Notes: generated by a model from the sequence alone, not told the origin. Counted from the stretch's first letter, positions 1 to 10,898 are shown. The stretch is DNA of 64,000 nt from Methanosarcina flavescens (GCF_001304615.2 NZ_CP032683.1:2294001-2358000), one strand, 5' to 3'. A program made the numbers and translations.

Positions 1-37
1 ACCATTAGTATTCAGTCTGTCTATAGAATCTGCACCG

Positions 38-1054
38 TCAGATCCATACCATTTTGACACTAAGTTGTGACTCTACATTTTGGATGGATGATATAATCCC
101 AACTCTAAATCCGGATGCTCCTCCTCGGTCTCCTCCCCATAGCAGTCCAACAGCTGTTGTCCGATCTGAGTCTCTTAAGACTACAGATCCAGAATCTCCG
201 TGGTCACAGAAAAAACCGTTGTTACTGTCGGGATACCCCATGACTAGTGCTTGATCTATAACATAGCGATTTGACGGTCCGGCCATCCATTGGTGCGCAC
301 AATTGACATCAATGACAAACCCTTTAGTTAGACGGGTCCTAAAACCCCTTTTACAGACCCCTTCCCCCTTTTTACACCAAGCGGTGGCCGTTATACGATC
401 GATCAAAATTGCTGGAGGGTCTTGGTCGACAATTTCTGAAGACAAGGTACGTCCATATTCGAGTGCGGGAACCAGTGTGAAAACCGCGGCATCGACAAGA
501 CCCACTAAAATCGGTGAAAAAGGAAGAGGTGGAGTTTGGGGGTAGTCTACCCGCACAACACGGCCAATATTGTCATCTGGAGGAATAGCAGTGGTTCCGG
601 GTATGAAAACTCCAGGGGGATGATCTGGCTGCCAGACTGTGAAGGGAAAACTGGAATTTAGATTTCCCACCACGTGAAAGCAGCTCAATCCAAGGAGTTC
701 GCCTGTGTTTGAGTCTTGGACCACAGCGCCGAGAGTTCCATATTCCCCAATTTTAGGGTTAATTATCTTGATTCCGCCCACTATCGGGTTATAGCGATTA
801 TTGTCCGGGAGAACGAGAGGTTCAACATGTGACTCGATAAAGCAGACTCTGAGGCCTCCCATTAACTCGAGTATATGAAACGGTATCTGAGGTACCTGAG
901 ATATATCAGTAACATAAACTCGAATGGCCACTTCGTCATGTAGTATCCCATTCTCTTCGAGCATGCCTATACCGACTCCGACGACTCCAGGCAAGGCCAG
1001 AATTGGCCATTCGACAAGTTTCTTGGCTGCAATCATTTCGGCAGTGATTTCCAT
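38..1054 (-). CDS. Trypsin-like (chymotrypsin-fold) serine protease, 338 aa
   Basis: Probable S1-type serine peptidase. The triad is readable in order: His in SCFHVVGN, Asp in GLVDAAVF, and Ser in GDSGSVV followed by a GLLWGG strand. The segment GTLGAVVQDSNTGELLG is typical of S1 proteins of the rice Nal1-like kind. I chose the ATG at 1054 because GAGGAGAT sits just upstream; a longer frame runs back to 1159 but adds 35 residues without a ribosome site. No clear signal peptide is visible from the chosen start, so it may be cytoplasmic. It is transcribed away from the giant-protein trio (1971-10898), with a 0.9 kb non-coding gap between them. Partners and substrate are unknown. The fold and catalytic class are fairly sure; the role is inference. 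Confidence 0.75.
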   Translation of the reverse strand: MEITAEMIAAKKLVEWPILALPGVVGVGIGMLEENGILHDEVAIRVYVTDISQVPQIPFHILELMGGLRVCFIESHVEPLVLPDNNRYNPIVGGIKIINPKIGEYGTLGAVVQDSNTGELLGLSCFHVVGNLNSSFPFTVWQPDHPPGVFIPGTTAIPPDDNIGRVVRVDYPQTPPLPFSPILVGLVDAAVFTLVPALEYGRTLSSEIVDQDPPAILIDRITATAWCKKGEGVCKRGFRTRLTKGFVIDVNCAHQWMAGPSNRYVIDQALVMGYPDSNNGFFCDHGDSGSVVLRDSDRTTAVGLLWGGDRGGASGFRVGIISSIQNVESQLSVKMVWI

Positions 1055-1970
1055 GATATCTCCTCTTTCAACCACATTTGATTCAAAGTAGTTTACATTC
1101 AGGAAAATAATGCATACTAATTTGCTGATGCCATTGGTCGTGTATTGCAAAATATTCATTTAGTTTCTCTCTTGGTAATAGTCACTCCTAATGAGACAAT
1201 GGCCGTTGTTAAATCCATTGAGGTTTTCTTCTGTTTACATTACTCAGGCAAATTAATGACCATTTAGTGCTCAGCTTGCTGATAGAATCTGAAAATGCAG
1301 CCATAATTGAGCAACTTTCTGAATCGACCACTGATACTAAACCACTGATACTAATTCATTACTACCTAGACAACTCTATAAAAGCCATAAGATGTTGACT
1401 CGATGTCTCAAATGTGTGAGATGTACTCCCTCTCCTCCCCTATTAGAAATAAAACGACTAATTGACAGTACTGCTTTGATTAATTCATATATAATTATAT
1501 AATTTCCTTTAAATAAGTAGCTGCTAAACAAATTTACTGATCTGAATTCTAAATCCCTTCTAGAGACCCAATTAATAACGACACAAAATCAATGTAACTG
1601 TGTGTGGAAGCGAGTACTGTCAAATATGGTATGTGTGACCTATTAGAAGTATTCTATAGTCTTTGAAACTTTATAGGCGCGTTTGGGGATTCTAATCTTT
1701 AGTTGACGATTATTGATAAGTTCTTACAGGTTTTTGTGAGCGTTTATTGTATATGATGCTTCTAACTAAGTATCCTTACTAATTTTAAGTAAGCTGAATA
1801 GTTACTCAGGGATTTATATATTTCCATGATAATAAAACTTCATAGTTATCGAAAAATGATAATCTAAAAGATAAAGTGAAAGAACTTAATTTGCGGTTTT
1901 ATTTACGTTTTGTGGGGACCTAAAATATCAGAGGACATATCCTGTAACTTAGAAAAGGAGAAGAAAGAAT
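1055..1970. other. Non-coding, AT-rich gap between divergent genes
   Basis: About 0.9 kb with no supported gene on either strand. It must carry the promoters of the protease (leftwards) and of the giant-protein trio (rightwards). A short direct repeat of 'accactgatactaa' type occurs near 1327-1352. Nothing else stood out. Confidence 0.5.
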
Positions 1971-2264
1971 ATGGAGAGATGGGTGTACCCGATTTTGACA
2001 TTAGTCGTACCACGTTTATACAATAACATCCAAGCTACTCTTGGAAAGATAAAATACAAAATAATCGACAGCAAAGATCTTATTGAAGAGAAGGTTACGA
2101 ATCCGGAAGTATGGTCCACTGGTAAAATCCTTGAAAAGTATGGCAGAGATTTAGACGAAGTTAATGACAAATGGAATATTTTCCGATTGATAGCTAGACT
2201 CCCCATACCCCGGACTGGAGATTCTATAATAAAAGAGCTTAGAGAAGGGGTTTTGCATGCCTGA
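1971..2264 (+). CDS. Small protein, first gene of the giant-protein trio, 97 aa
   Basis: I do not recognise this protein. It is preceded by a purine-rich AAAAGGAGAAG ribosome site. After a hydrophobic N-terminal stretch (VYPILTLVVP) it is mostly charged and probably helical. Its TGA (2262-2264) lies inside the start of the next gene, whose ATG is at 2257, so the two are translationally coupled. That coupling is the main reason to accept it as real. It may be a chaperone, adaptor or immunity-like partner of the giant protein downstream, but that is speculation. Confidence 0.6.
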   Translation: MERWVYPILTLVVPRLYNNIQATLGKIKYKIIDSKDLIEEKVTNPEVWSTGKILEKYGRDLDEVNDKWNIFRLIARLPIPRTGDSIIKELREGVLHA

Positions 2265-5200
2265 CCCACCATTGCCTGATCCGACCTTGCTTGATATAAT
2301 TCAGAAGCGCTTTGGTGTTGATGTTGATCCTGATTCCAATGGGGGCAAAATTTTAAACAGCCTTAAACCTTTGCCTACTTTTAACAACCAATCGCTCATT
2401 GGTCAAGCTTCTTTAGTAAGCCCTTTGACTCTCACCCTAACGGACAGTGGTATAAGTGTATACGCCGCTCAGGGAGCCGAATCACTGGTTTTCAGTTTAC
2501 CTCCGGGCCCTCTAGATTTCACAATCATACCACCAGATGAGGCTAACATATCGCCAAAAGTGGAGTTGAAGCTGCTTCCATTCACAATGTCTCTCTCCTT
2601 CTTACATCCCGCTCAGGCTTTGCCGAATGGTATGCCGCAGGCTGTAGAAGGTAAAGTTGAATTAAACTTCCCAGATTTGTTGCTGGTGGTTATTGCCAGT
2701 GTGGACAAACCTGCCAGTGCTTTCCTAGCACCCCCACATGACGCCACAGGAACGCTGGAAGTAACAATGGTGCCTCCCCTTGCGGTGATCGACCCTAGCA
2801 ATGTGGTCGGACTCGGCTTTAAACGTGCAACTCTCAAGCTCAATGGCCATGTGGGGCCAGAAATAATTGCTCCGGTAGTTGAGATTTATCTCGCACCTCC
2901 TGGAATTCCCGCCCTGGCAATGCACGGTAGCGGGCACGACTTACGCTTAGGTCTGGGTGGAGATGGACTCTCCGGCGACTTCCGCCTAGCATTATCTGAA
3001 GGCGCTCAAGCGGTGGCCAGATCCCGCTTCCTGAACCAAATGTCTGCTCACTTGCGCCTTAACCGCAATGCGGTCACGTTGCTAGAATTGACCGGCAAGA
3101 TAGATCTAGACGGCGAGGTTAGAGTTCGTCTTGGTCAACTGGGCGAGCTTCCCGAGCAGATTGATTACTCATTAGGACTGACTTTTGACAATGATTGGCG
3201 GGCTGCACTTACCCTCCGCGCCAGCGAAGGCCGGAATTTCCTGTGGCGTACGCAGCGCTCCGTCCCGAACCCGGATGTGCAAGTGCTTCGGGACACTCTG
3301 GGGGCATATGCTGTGTTTTCTCCACTGCTGGCGTCCAACCTGCCCCCTGCAGACAGTAGCGGTTACGTCAACCTTACCCTTGCTGCTGGGGCAGCAAGTG
3401 GATTGGTGACCGACTCTAACTGGCCGATTGTCACACGGTCTGTAACTCTGTATGGAGGAGAGCTAGTAATTCACAAAAACAAAATTGCTGGTGACTCTCA
3501 TAAGACCTATGATGCCTTCCTATTTTTCGATTTGGAAACCGAGCTCGATATAAATATGAAAGTTGGCAATATTAATTTACTGGAGACAAAGAGGCCGCTA
3601 AAAGTGCGACACAAGGCGATCGGCCTTCGCCTTGATTTTGGAAGCAATGGTGACGCACCACAACTGTGGCCAATATTTGACCCAATTCAGGGTTTCAGCC
3701 TCGACCTCAGCGATCCAGGAGTGTTCTCTGTTCCAGAATCGCTGGGTGATATCTTACAGACGGAAGGCGTGCGCATGACACGCGAGAATCCACTCAACTT
3801 TGAGGTCGATCTGGTGCCCAAAGCTGATCTTGGCGTTGTATCAATTGATCGAGCCAGCGTGCGTATTCCTCTCGATTCGCCAGTGCCTCCTACGCTAACG
3901 GCGCTTGGGGCGCATGTTAACGTGCCTGGTGCAATTAAGGGCAGTGGTTACCTCAAATTACTGCCTAATGGGGGCTTCAACGGCATCCTAGATGCAGCCA
4001 TTATTCCCCCACCATTTGGCGTTCGCGTGTCGGCCGGTCTTGCACTTAAGGACGCCCGTGACAAGGATACACAGGAAGCTGTGACTGCCGTGCTGGTCAC
4101 ATTGGGTGTCGAGCTACCGGTGCCCATTCCACTTGCCAGTTCCGGACTGGGCCTGTTCGGTTTCTGTGGTCTGTTCGCTATGCATTGCCAACGTAAACCT
4201 GCTAAAACCGCGCTGGGGTGGTTCGTGGATATCGCAAAAGGTAAGGTGACCTGCAGTGATGCATGGGAAGCCGTAGCGCGTAAATGGGCACTTGGCCTGG
4301 GTGCCGTAATCGGTACAATTGAGGGCGGCTTCCTGATCAATGCCAAGGGTATGGCTGTCGTCGAACTCCCAGGCCCGCACCTGCTGTTGGTGATGAATGC
4401 CAATATTCTTAACAAGCGTCCAGATACGCGTGGCACGGAAACTGGCAAATTCCTCGCAATTATAGAGATTCTCCCAAAGAAATCATTAACAATTGGAATC
4501 GTTGTTGATTATCACGACATCCAGCCTCTTATAGAGTTCCGCGTGCCGGCCGAAGCTTTCTTTGACTTCAAAAGTCCCGAGAACTGGCATCTTGATGTCG
4601 GCGGTATCCCGCCCAAAATGCCGGCTTCTGTCAAATTCCTCGCGTTTCGAGCTGATGGCTATCTGATGATCCATGGGAATGGTATCGACTTACCAACAGA
4701 ACCAACGCGTCGGCTGGAGGGCTTTTCGGTGGCGGCTGGCGTCAGAGCTGCCTTCATTTGGGGGTCGGAAGATCTCGGTTTGTATCTTAAAATCGCAACT
4801 CAGACTGATGTTGGTATCAGTTTCAAGCCCTTCATGATCATTGGAAAGATAATGCTCAGCGGCGAACTGCACCTATTCATCGTTAGTATCGAAGCTTCCG
4901 CGTCTGCCGAGATGATACTTATACCGGATAGGAATACCTTCTTTATATCAGCCGAGGTTTGCGGTAGGGTTGATTTCTTCTTTTTTGAGGTAAAGGGTTG
5001 TGTCAAACTCGAACTGGGTGACCCTAATCCAGAGCTACCGGAACCTGAGCCGTTGGTAAGAGCATTATCATTGCACAGTCGTATTTCGACTCCATTGTTC
5101 GGTTCTGCCAATGACCGCCCTGTGGACGGAAGTCTAGGTGAGGCTGCCCATTTTGATTCAAGAGAGAATCGGTGGATAGGAGATCTGCCTGTCGTGCCTA

Positions 5201-7812
5201 TAGATTCCATTCCGGTGCTGCAGATGGAATTGCGTCCTCATGTTGATTCAGAATGCCGCTTTTTCAACGAGGCAATCGACTCGAAACTCCCGCCGAATGG
5301 CTGGTTGCGTCGTGGCGAACGCTTCTATCGCTATATTCTCAAGTCCGTGAATATGACTGCCGAAAATGCCCTCGGAGCTCCATTCAGTCCGTCGGTAGGT
5401 GAAGGATGTACGCCCGCTGTTTGGTGGGATCGTTACGGCAAGCCGGGAGGCGGTGACGACCATGACGTCCAGCTGGCGTTGTTAAGCTGGGATCCTGATC
5501 CGACTCCTGCTGCTGCCGAGAGAACTAAATGCCTTGACGAGAGGATAAAGCGCCACTGGGGCAATATCTGCGCCGAAGCGGCTGAGCCTGCCCGTGTCCT
5601 GTGGACATTTCGCCATGCTCTTACCGGACCGTCACCTACAGGATGGAGTTTGACAGGAATCCCCTGGCCTGACCAGCCGGGAAAACGACGTTCGGCTCCA
5701 CCTTATCTCACCCTGCGTGTGACTGAACCGTGGCGGTCGGGGAATATACTCGCTGATAGCCTGGCGCAAGTCACTCCAGCCTTCGTATATGCATATTGGA
5801 GATATAATTACAATGATCTTCTAGATTACGATCTGGGGTTTTCCAAGCGGCGGGAGTGCCTGCTAGTTGCCCCGCGGACCGGCTTTGAACTGCTTCCCTC
5901 CATCTCCGGTGACGAACATTTCAAAGAACTGTTCTCTGAGGTGCAGTCAGGAAGGTCAGATGGGCTAGCCGATGGATTGCACCTAGAGCTAGCCGACGCG
6001 CTGCGCCTAGACTGCGCTGGAAATAGCAAATTTCGGGCGCTGCTGGCTGTCGAACACAATATTTGGGAAAAAGGGTCGCTGATTTTGCGGGCGCGAGACA
6101 TCACAGGCCAGAAAATATTGTTCGAACAGAGTATCAATCCTACAACCAGTTTCCGTTTCCCTATGTGGAGCCACGAGGAGATCAGAGAACTACCACTGCC
6201 AGCGGAGTGGGTGGACCAGACAGGTCCGTGGTTTACTGAAGTAATGGGGATCTTACACTCCTGGTACGATGGAATCCCAGTTGCTAATGATGTTATCCCA
6301 CTAGTGCCGCATGCGGAGCTTGTATTCATTGAGGTCAACTTGCCGAAGGGCGCATCCCAGCTCGAAATCGGCCTAAAGGATATTTTCGAAGATGAGCTTA
6401 CCGAAGATGAGCTTACTAATGAGTGGTTCACTAACTGGGGCCTTTTACTGGTCGACGGAGTAACGGAGAGGGAATGCCAGCGCTATAGTTTTGACGTGAC
6501 AAACCGCGAGAACCAGATCAAGACTGTCAATCGCTTATTGCACGCCAACCAAGCCAATATGGCGTTGTTACATCCAGATGCGGTATACACTGTCGACCTG
6601 ACCTATTATGTAATGGTAACAAACGCTGATGAGAAAGGCAATCCTCTGGAAGGAAAAGCTGAACGTTTCCCAAAAGACCCTGGGGAGACGTTGAAACAAA
6701 AATTCCGCTTTAAGACCGACAATAAGCTGCCCGAGCGCCTCGATCCCTGGGTAATGACGACCGATCCAAGCCCGTCCGAAAATTTCTTCTTTTATGGTGA
6801 TCCGCTGCGGGTTGTGTTTGCTACCAATGCGACAAGAAAGTTATTCAAGGCTTACGGAAATCGGGCACTGGTTGCAGTAGTCAAGGCAGCCTCGGGAAAG
6901 CATCCACCATCTGATCAGGGATCTGGCTCGGCAGGGATCAATCTGGAGACGAGCCCGTTGGTCAATATAGTCCCTATCCCCGCATTTGCCTTAACGCCAT
7001 TTGAAAGCTCCTTATGTGAAGCTCTGGCCTCTCAAGACTGCATAGACTTCAGTCTCCAAACCGCCAGGCATGAACAGGTTCAGCTGAAGATGAAGCTAGA
7101 GCCTCTTACTGACTATATACTTGACCTTGAAGTGGATCCTGCTCTCAGTTTGGAAGCCGAACCCACTACACCCTCATATCCCATGTTCCGGCTTCATTTC
7201 AGCACCTCACGATACGAGAACGTGGCAGCCCTAGCAGCCGACGTGGCCAATGTGCAGGTAAAGCACCGTCGCATTACCGATGCAGTCCCGCTGGCTGAAC
7301 TTGCCGCCCGTACTGAATCACTGATTCTCCAAATAAGTGACCTGGAATTCGAGAAGGTACTGCGAGCAATGCATTGGGGAGACCTTACAAGGGCTGAGAA
7401 ACCCCGTGTAACAGTGATCCATCAAGACAGAAACGCAGGCTCGCCATCATTGCCTTCTTCCAGACCGGTTGCTGTGCTGATAGAAACACCGGAACCGATC
7501 TGGCGCTGGCGCACTGTACCTCAAGAAGTGACCGACGAGCATGGTACTCGACGCTACCAGCTCAAGCAACAGTCCCGGCTCAAAATGGTAGAAACGACGG
7601 CAGGTGAACAGCAAGTGCTGCGTTTCTTTCACTCTACCAGCCGTGACAGGACTCTGGCCATCCTGAAACCCTCAGTAACGGTTTCAGGCGGTTCTCTGTC
7701 CCTGGCATTGCGACTTATCCACCATCCACTTTTTGAGGGGTCTCTGCCTCCAGAAGAACTGATCCCATTGATTACTCTGTCTATGCAAGCTCCGTGGGAG
7801 GAACGATCATGA
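2257..7812 (+). CDS. Giant predicted beta-rich protein, 1851 aa, possibly DUF6603-type
   Basis: Very large protein without a signal peptide or obvious membrane helix. Residues about 30-560 are rich in alternating hydrophobic beta strands (LELTGKIDLDGEVRVRL, LRLGLGGDGLSGDFRLAL). Around residues 620-920 there are glycine-rich and hydrophobic segments such as SSGLGLFGFCGLFAMH, LGAVIGTIEGGFLI and ELPGPHLLLVMNANIL, which remind me of the DUF6603 family; I could not verify this by search. Residues about 1000-1850 look like further beta domains. Codon use is GC-richer (many CGC, CTG, GCC) than in the surrounding archaeal genes, which suggests transfer from outside. It overlaps the preceding gene by 8 bases and the following one by ATGA, so all three are probably one transcript. 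Function unknown; a scaffold, shell or injection-type structural protein would fit but is not shown. Confidence 0.75.
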   Translation: MPDPPLPDPTLLDIIQKRFGVDVDPDSNGGKILNSLKPLPTFNNQSLIGQASLVSPLTLTLTDSGISVYAAQGAESLVFSLPPGPLDFTIIPPDEANISPKVELKLLPFTMSLSFLHPAQALPNGMPQAVEGKVELNFPDLLLVVIASVDKPASAFLAPPHDATGTLEVTMVPPLAVIDPSNVVGLGFKRATLKLNGHVGPEIIAPVVEIYLAPPGIPALAMHGSGHDLRLGLGGDGLSGDFRLALSEGAQAVARSRFLNQMSAHLRLNRNAVTLLELTGKIDLDGEVRVRLGQLGELPEQIDYSLGLTFDNDWRAALTLRASEGRNFLWRTQRSVPNPDVQVLRDTLGAYAVFSPLLASNLPPADSSGYVNLTLAAGAASGLVTDSNWPIVTRSVTLYGGELVIHKNKIAGDSHKTYDAFLFFDLETELDINMKVGNINLLETKRPLKVRHKAIGLRLDFGSNGDAPQLWPIFDPIQGFSLDLSDPGVFSVPESLGDILQTEGVRMTRENPLNFEVDLVPKADLGVVSIDRASVRIPLDSPVPPTLTALGAHVNVPGAIKGSGYLKLLPNGGFNGILDAAIIPPPFGVRVSAGLALKDARDKDTQEAVTAVLVTLGVELPVPIPLASSGLGLFGFCGLFAMHCQRKPAKTALGWFVDIAKGKVTCSDAWEAVARKWALGLGAVIGTIEGGFLINAKGMAVVELPGPHLLLVMNANILNKRPDTRGTETGKFLAIIEILPKKSLTIGIVVDYHDIQPLIEFRVPAEAFFDFKSPENWHLDVGGIPPKMPASVKFLAFRADGYLMIHGNGIDLPTEPTRRLEGFSVAAGVRAAFIWGSEDLGLYLKIATQTDVGISFKPFMIIGKIMLSGELHLFIVSIEASASAEMILIPDRNTFFISAEVCGRVDFFFFEVKGCVKLELGDPNPELPEPEPLVRALSLHSRISTPLFGSANDRPVDGSLGEAAHFDSRENRWIGDLPVVPIDSIPVLQMELRPHVDSECRFFNEAIDSKLPPNGWLRRGERFYRYILKSVNMTAENALGAPFSPSVGEGCTPAVWWDRYGKPGGGDDHDVQLALLSWDPDPTPAAAERTKCLDERIKRHWGNICAEAAEPARVLWTFRHALTGPSPTGWSLTGIPWPDQPGKRRSAPPYLTLRVTEPWRSGNILADSLAQVTPAFVYAYWRYNYNDLLDYDLGFSKRRECLLVAPRTGFELLPSISGDEHFKELFSEVQSGRSDGLADGLHLELADALRLDCAGNSKFRALLAVEHNIWEKGSLILRARDITGQKILFEQSINPTTSFRFPMWSHEEIRELPLPAEWVDQTGPWFTEVMGILHSWYDGIPVANDVIPLVPHAELVFIEVNLPKGASQLEIGLKDIFEDELTEDELTNEWFTNWGLLLVDGVTERECQRYSFDVTNRENQIKTVNRLLHANQANMALLHPDAVYTVDLTYYVMVTNADEKGNPLEGKAERFPKDPGETLKQKFRFKTDNKLPERLDPWVMTTDPSPSENFFFYGDPLRVVFATNATRKLFKAYGNRALVAVVKAASGKHPPSDQGSGSAGINLETSPLVNIVPIPAFALTPFESSLCEALASQDCIDFSLQTARHEQVQLKMKLEPLTDYILDLEVDPALSLEAEPTTPSYPMFRLHFSTSRYENVAALAADVANVQVKHRRITDAVPLAELAARTESLILQISDLEFEKVLRAMHWGDLTRAEKPRVTVIHQDRNAGSPSLPSSRPVAVLIETPEPIWRWRTVPQEVTDEHGTRRYQLKQQSRLKMVETTAGEQQVLRFFHSTSRDRTLAILKPSVTVSGGSLSLALRLIHHPLFEGSLPPEELIPLITLSMQAPWEERS

Positions 7813-10800
7813 ACAGATGGGTTTTGAACAGCTTATTTAAAGTGCAGGCGGTTAAGATCGACTGGGATGATGAGATGGAACGCCTAGAGTATGAAGGACC
7901 CTTTTTGGGAACTGGTTTTGATCCGGGGTCTCTCTATTTCCGCTGGTTGTTGCATCCTGCACTTGGCCTGCCATGCCATCCATTTATCCTCTATCGCAAC
8001 CGGCATCCTGGGGGCAATCTGACAAAGCAGGAACTGGCTAACCTACCCGGCTGGGAAGAAGTTGAAATTGTAGGTCTACCGGTCGATGACTGGGACGATG
8101 TTGTCTATAAGGTTCACAAACAGGGTCCTGTAGAATATCCACTTTTGCAACCTTCTGAGGCTGCTCTGCAGCGTTTAAAGATTGGCGCGCCGCGTATAGG
8201 CTGGACTAAGCTTACACGAAATGGAATCTCTTTGGATGATTGGAAATCTCCCGACCTAGAGGCTTATCTTCAAGATATGCTTGATTCAAAACTTCTGAAA
8301 GGCATCTACTGTATGTTTAAAGATTGTCGTCACTATGGGCTCAAACATGCCGATTATTTAATCCGAGAAAATAATGAAGGAAATGACACCGGAAGATGCT
8401 ACGACACTAGTGTCGGAGCCCTGCGTTCCCCTCGTTTGTTACTTGACAGACCTGTTGATCCGCATGGGGAGAGCCATCCAGTTCGCAGCGAGTGGAGTCC
8501 GCTTGGGATGCTGCTGGTTGCCGTTGGCACAGATCCACTAGCAGCTTTGGTACTGGGTTTTGGTACGTCGCTGTTTGGTGCCAGTAATCCTAACGAGATT
8601 TATATGGTCTCGGTGCGCCACGAGCTGCAGATAGGCGATACTATGTTTGATTTTGAACTAGCCGATGTTGTCAGAGTAGATTCCCAACTGGCTGCGCCAA
8701 AAGCCCCTACCAATCTCTCAGCCAGAATTATTAGCCGCAACCGTCCTCAGACATTAGACGGGCCTGCACTAGAATCCATTAGGATCAGCTGGGAACGCCC
8801 CGATAACCCAATATTCACACTACAGTCGAGTAACTCCGGTTTTCCAGCTAGCTACGCCGTGGGCCGTTTCGGTCCCCATCCAGTTCATGCTGAGATTTTA
8901 CTGGCCAGGCGTCCAGAAACTTTGGGTGGGTGGTTCCCTTTTGTCGCCAGCAAACCGGATGAGGTACGCCCTGTGTTCTTCACAGACTATATCTTACGTT
9001 TAAGCAACATAGCTGGCAAGCCTGTTCCAGATCCTTTCGGTGTGAAGGTAACTTATGCCGTAGCTTCCCAGGATATCTTCGGCCGCTGGAGCCCTTGGAG
9101 AACAGTATCCTTCCAAGGGAATGACGAACAGCCTCAGATACCATCGGTTCTATCAATAAATATAGATCCTTCCGGGCAGGTAGCCATTGATTTCTCCTGG
9201 GATTGGTCGGATCGCAGCCCAGAATTCATAGAGTTGATTGGGGCATATGCTGACGATCTGGATAACAAGTTATTCACGGAGCGAGTGCAGTTCGGCGGCA
9301 ACGATGAACCTGTATCGACATCTGACGAAATCCAGTTTATACCGCTTGACCCCAACTTGGAGCATGCCGCCGGTTGGGGAGGTGCACAAGACCAGAACCC
9401 TGCAGAGCCGGGAGTTCGCTTTTACCGTTTGATTACAAAAATAAAGCTTGATTTCGCCGGAAAACCAAAGCGTACCTTCCAAGTACAGGCGTGTGGTCAG
9501 TGTCATATCCACAGACTTTGGGGTGACCCTCATAATCCAAACTTTAACGTCAGCCCATTAAGCAGCCCGGTGAGCACACACATTTACGACCCGGAGCCTC
9601 CAGCTGCCCCCACTGTACCGGAAGCGCCTCAATGGGCCAGCCTGCCCGATTCGTCCGGAGTAAGCCGAATTTTGCTAAGCTGGACTGGTGATCTTCGTGT
9701 TTCTGGATATGTGCTCTACGAAGCCACCGAGACTAGCTTACTTGCTGCGCTTGGCCTGCCCGGCCCAGACACTTCCCAACCGTTCTTTAAGCGTCTCGCA
9801 GTGTTGCGGGCTGCAATGGCTGCTCTGAGTGATAAAGGTTCCGAAGCGAATATACCCTTGAGTGAGAGGCTGGCTAAATTGGAAACTGCACTCACGGATA
9901 TTGGTCTCCCCGGAGCACGCCTTTCTCAATCCTTCCAGGACCGCCGCTCCAGTCTTACTTCGGGTTACCTGCGGCCATACTTCCGTCGAGTGAATAAGGA
10001 GCCGATTCCTCCGACTTCACCCCAAACCTTTTATGAGACATCTTTGCCCCGCGGCAGCAAAGTCATCCACTTCTATGCCGTAACGGCTATGAGCCATAAC
10101 CAGATAGAGTCTGCCTGGCCGGACTCTAGTAAAAAATTCATTGCTGTGGCTGTTCCCAGTCTGGCCGTGCCCCTGCCACCTACATTGCAAGCTAATCTAG
10201 ATCCCACTCAGCTGGTCGTGCACTTGAATATCAGCCTTAGTTCAAGTGTAGCTGTGAAGCAGGTCGAACTCTACCGGACAACCAGTAAGAAATTGGCGAA
10301 AAGCGCCGACACGATGGGCTCTCCCCTCAAAACGCTTAACGCCACAGGGCTAGAAATTACCTTCACCGATGATAGTGTAACTCCCGGCTGGAGGCGTATC
10401 TGGTATCGTGCTGTAGCCTGGTCAAAGCGTGATGACCAGCTTGGACTTGTCGAAGCGCGCTCTTCTGCTTCTCCACTAGTATCCGTTTTACTTCCACCGC
10501 AAACTGCGCCCGATATCTCTGACCTCCGAGTTAATGAGCCAGGATCAAACGAATTTGAGGTGCTTGTAAGCTGGACAAGCCATGCCCCTGTCGAGATAAC
10601 ACCTTTGGGACCGCATATTGCTGTGCTGCTGGCACATGACATTTCAAGAAACTTAAGTATCCGACTGGAAGGTGATCTGAACACCCTGCTCTTTGTGAAC
10701 AGCCTGGCTGAACTGCCTCCAGCCAACCTCGCGGACCGTAAGATCATTCGAGTAGGACCCCCCGACAACTACCGCCTGTATGCCTGGATACCTCGTCCTG

Positions 10801-10898
10801 CTGCTGACCAATTATTCTACCTGACGGTCAAGATGATCGATCCGCTGGGTCGTATTGGCTTAGCCACTGCTGAAGTTCCTCCCCTACCTACACAGTAA
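7809..10898 (+). CDS. Giant fibronectin III-like multidomain protein, 1029 aa
   Basis: Third gene of the trio. I start it at ATG 7809, which overlaps the upstream stop as ATGA and follows a GGAGG site; a GTG at 7794 in the same frame is the less likely alternative. Several Fn3-like beta-sandwich modules can be read from their strand signatures: PKAPTNLSARI...IRISWERP near residue 300, PEAPQWASLPD...ILLSWTG near 610, and a third near 905 (FEVLVSWTS). The rest is rich in aromatic and proline residues. There is no signal peptide and no membrane segment. Codon use matches the 1851-aa neighbour and differs from the chromosome to the right. Tight coupling suggests the two giants are made in fixed ratio and may form one complex. 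Confidence 0.75.
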   Translation: MNRWVLNSLFKVQAVKIDWDDEMERLEYEGPFLGTGFDPGSLYFRWLLHPALGLPCHPFILYRNRHPGGNLTKQELANLPGWEEVEIVGLPVDDWDDVVYKVHKQGPVEYPLLQPSEAALQRLKIGAPRIGWTKLTRNGISLDDWKSPDLEAYLQDMLDSKLLKGIYCMFKDCRHYGLKHADYLIRENNEGNDTGRCYDTSVGALRSPRLLLDRPVDPHGESHPVRSEWSPLGMLLVAVGTDPLAALVLGFGTSLFGASNPNEIYMVSVRHELQIGDTMFDFELADVVRVDSQLAAPKAPTNLSARIISRNRPQTLDGPALESIRISWERPDNPIFTLQSSNSGFPASYAVGRFGPHPVHAEILLARRPETLGGWFPFVASKPDEVRPVFFTDYILRLSNIAGKPVPDPFGVKVTYAVASQDIFGRWSPWRTVSFQGNDEQPQIPSVLSINIDPSGQVAIDFSWDWSDRSPEFIELIGAYADDLDNKLFTERVQFGGNDEPVSTSDEIQFIPLDPNLEHAAGWGGAQDQNPAEPGVRFYRLITKIKLDFAGKPKRTFQVQACGQCHIHRLWGDPHNPNFNVSPLSSPVSTHIYDPEPPAAPTVPEAPQWASLPDSSGVSRILLSWTGDLRVSGYVLYEATETSLLAALGLPGPDTSQPFFKRLAVLRAAMAALSDKGSEANIPLSERLAKLETALTDIGLPGARLSQSFQDRRSSLTSGYLRPYFRRVNKEPIPPTSPQTFYETSLPRGSKVIHFYAVTAMSHNQIESAWPDSSKKFIAVAVPSLAVPLPPTLQANLDPTQLVVHLNISLSSSVAVKQVELYRTTSKKLAKSADTMGSPLKTLNATGLEITFTDDSVTPGWRRIWYRAVAWSKRDDQLGLVEARSSASPLVSVLLPPQTAPDISDLRVNEPGSNEFEVLVSWTSHAPVEITPLGPHIAVLLAHDISRNLSIRLEGDLNTLLFVNSLAELPPANLADRKIIRVGPPDNYRLYAWIPRPAADQLFYLTVKMIDPLGRIGLATAEVPPLPTQ

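Noticed and set aside
2613..6431. Antisense ORFs of up to 201 codons within the giant gene
   Set aside because: Shadow frames caused by GC-richer third positions; no protein-like motifs.
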